From an uncultured Rhodospirillales bacterium (lineage in GTDB: Bacteria > Pseudomonadota > Alphaproteobacteria > RF32 > CAG-239), in assembly GCA_902795665.1 (NCBI GenBank), contig CADBMA010000076.1, positions 1 to 7,507 of the forward strand: a stretch of 7,507 nt of DNA, in the 5' to 3' direction. This document shows positions 6,512 through 7,507 of the stretch, one piece after another (the first letter of the stretch is position 1; each line of letters starts with the position of its first letter). Position numbers and translations under genes: made by a program. The notes below the pieces were generated by a model. The model was given only the letters and a program-made list of their open reading frames with translations, was not told the origin of the DNA and did no database searches.

Positions 6512-7414
6512 ATGAACATAAAGGACTGCATTATCACCAAAATATATTTTATCATTGATTTCGTCCGTTTTTTATTCAAGCGCGCCAAGGCTGATGCGGT
6601 TTTCAGGGTTGCATCATCGCTGGCATATACCTCTCTCATTGCGCTGGTTCCGGTCATTGCGATTGGCATTGCCATTTTTTCGGCATTTCCGGTTTTTGAC
6701 GGCATTCGCAGCCAATTAGCAGATTTTTTGTTTCAAAATCTCACTCCCTCATTTGAGGACCAAATCAGTCAATATCTTTCCAAAATTGTCAGCAACTCCG
6801 GACAGCTTGGAGCGGTTGGTGTCAGCGGCATTGCTGTCACGGCCATCATGCTGCTTTCAACCATTGAAGACAGTTTCAATTACATATTCAAGGTCACGCA
6901 GCCGCGGCGCATTGCCACCAAGGTCACTTTATATTGGACGGTCATCACTTTGGGGCCGTTGCTTTTGGGCACCGCGTTTTCAATGCGTGGTTATTTGTAC
7001 ACATTGCAGCGATTCGTTTCTGACGGTGCCACCACCAAGTTGTTTTTCAGCTATGCCATTCCGCCGCTCATGACCATCTTGACCTTAATGTTGGTATATG
7101 TTTTGGTTCCCAACAAAAAGATACCGCTGCTCAACGCCTTTTGCGGTGCCGTAGTTGCTGTAATTTTATTTTGGTTTTTGCGTTTAGGGTTTGGCTCTTT
7201 TGTAATGTCCAACTCCACTTATTCAACCCTGTACGGAGCTTTGGCAATTATTCCGATTTTTCTCATCTGGATGTACCTGTCTTGGGCGGTTGTTTTGTTT
7301 GGTGCGGTTGTCACAGCCGCTTTGGACGAATATTGCCAGTCCAAAAAATCTGCCGTTGCCAACATTGAGCAACCAAAACATAAATATCGCAAACCCCGCA
7401 AATACAATCGCTGA
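6512..7414 (+). CDS. YihY/virulence factor BrkB family inner-membrane protein
   Basis: A 300-residue polytopic membrane protein of the YihY/BrkB family (once misnamed ribonuclease BN); its biochemical role is not firmly established. Likely membrane helices are at about 36-58, 98-118, 138-158, 177-199, 207-227 and 239-270, the six expected. Family hallmarks are ASSLAYTSLIALVPVIAI (34-51), STIEDSFNYIFKV (116-128) and the C-terminal NSTYSTLYGALAIIPIFLIW (234-253) running into MYLSWAVVLFGA. After the last helix a tail of about 28 residues ends in a basic run, KHKYRKPRKYNR (289-300), predicted to be cytoplasmic. The start is the ATG at 6512 with GGAG 6 bases upstream. The gene stands alone, divergent from fabI and followed by its own terminator. 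Confidence 0.92.
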   Translation: MNIKDCIITKIYFIIDFVRFLFKRAKADAVFRVASSLAYTSLIALVPVIAIGIAIFSAFPVFDGIRSQLADFLFQNLTPSFEDQISQYLSKIVSNSGQLGAVGVSGIAVTAIMLLSTIEDSFNYIFKVTQPRRIATKVTLYWTVITLGPLLLGTAFSMRGYLYTLQRFVSDGATTKLFFSYAIPPLMTILTLMLVYVLVPNKKIPLLNAFCGAVVAVILFWFLRLGFGSFVMSNSTYSTLYGALAIIPIFLIWMYLSWAVVLFGAVVTAALDEYCQSKKSAVANIEQPKHKYRKPRKYNR

Positions 7415-7424
7415 TTTAATAACC

Positions 7425-7450
7425 AAAACCCTGCTTTTTGCGGGGTTTTT
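7425..7450 (+). terminator. Intrinsic terminator of the yihY-family gene
   Basis: AAAACCCTGC (7425-7434) and GCGGGGTTTT (7440-7449) form a 10-bp stem with one G-U pair and a TTTTT loop, followed by further T-rich sequence. It begins 10 bases after the stop codon. Its arms are almost the same as those of the terminator at 2272-2299. Confidence 0.88.
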
Positions 7451-7466
7451 ATTTTGTTTTGACAAG

Positions 7467-7504
7467 TTTTGCACAAGCGTTTGTTTTGCAATTGATTTTT
7501 TGCA
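7467..7504. repeat. Three short TTTTGCA direct repeats at the window edge
   Basis: TTTTGCA occurs at 7467-7473, 7484-7490 and 7498-7504, spaced 17 and 14 bases apart, just after the terminator. TTGACA at 7459-7464 resembles a -35 element but has no good -10 at 17 bases. The region continues beyond the window; the repeats may be chance in T-rich DNA or part of an upstream region for the next gene. Confidence 0.3.
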
Positions 7505-7507
7505 ATA

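Noticed and set aside
1..7507. An undescribed defence, toxin or mobile system
   Set aside because: Every gene but one is a recognised housekeeping or family gene; there are no transposase, integrase or toxin-antitoxin features, no terminal repeats and no abrupt change in composition.

Overview
This is an ordinary housekeeping stretch from a low-GC bacterial chromosome (roughly 40 % by eye), most likely an alphaproteobacterium. The clues are an rlpA gene followed directly by a PBP5-type D,D-carboxypeptidase, a full gatC-gatA-gatB operon, and a FabI whose sequence (HAIAFSDKNELKGR, MHISCYSFLE) resembles Rickettsiales/Rhodospirillales forms. The AT-rich composition would suit a host-associated or gut lineage, but that is inference from sequence feel. 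I see no rRNA, tRNA, CRISPR array, insertion sequence, phage gene or other transfer mark.

Layout: (1) Positions 1-1763, minus strand: rlpA (septal lipoprotein, lytic transglycosylase type) and, 9 bases downstream, a D-Ala-D-Ala carboxypeptidase that runs off the left edge; both remodel peptidoglycan. (2) Positions 1764-1912: a divergent intergenic region with a fair promoter for rlpA and a perfect 7-bp inverted repeat in front of the plus-strand gene. (3) Positions 1913-2263, plus strand: a 116-residue membrane protein of unknown function, the only gene I cannot place. (4) Positions 2272-2304: a strong bidirectional terminator between this gene and gatB. (5) Positions 2303-5498, minus strand: gatC-gatA-gatB, tightly packed, making the tRNA-dependent amidotransferase that converts Glu-tRNA(Gln) and/or Asp-tRNA(Asn). 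(6) Positions 5572-6402, minus strand: fabI (enoyl-ACP reductase), separated from gatC by a hairpin plus T-run that looks like a terminator or attenuator. (7) Positions 6403-6511: a compact divergent promoter region. (8) Positions 6512-7414, plus strand: a YihY/BrkB-family inner-membrane protein, then a terminator whose 3' arm can also pair with the end of the coding region.

I found no undescribed multi-gene system. The points most worth a second look are the unknown membrane protein with its palindromic upstream element, the alternative pairing at the yihY terminator, the hairpin between fabI and gatC, and an apparent excess of CCGG across the window.
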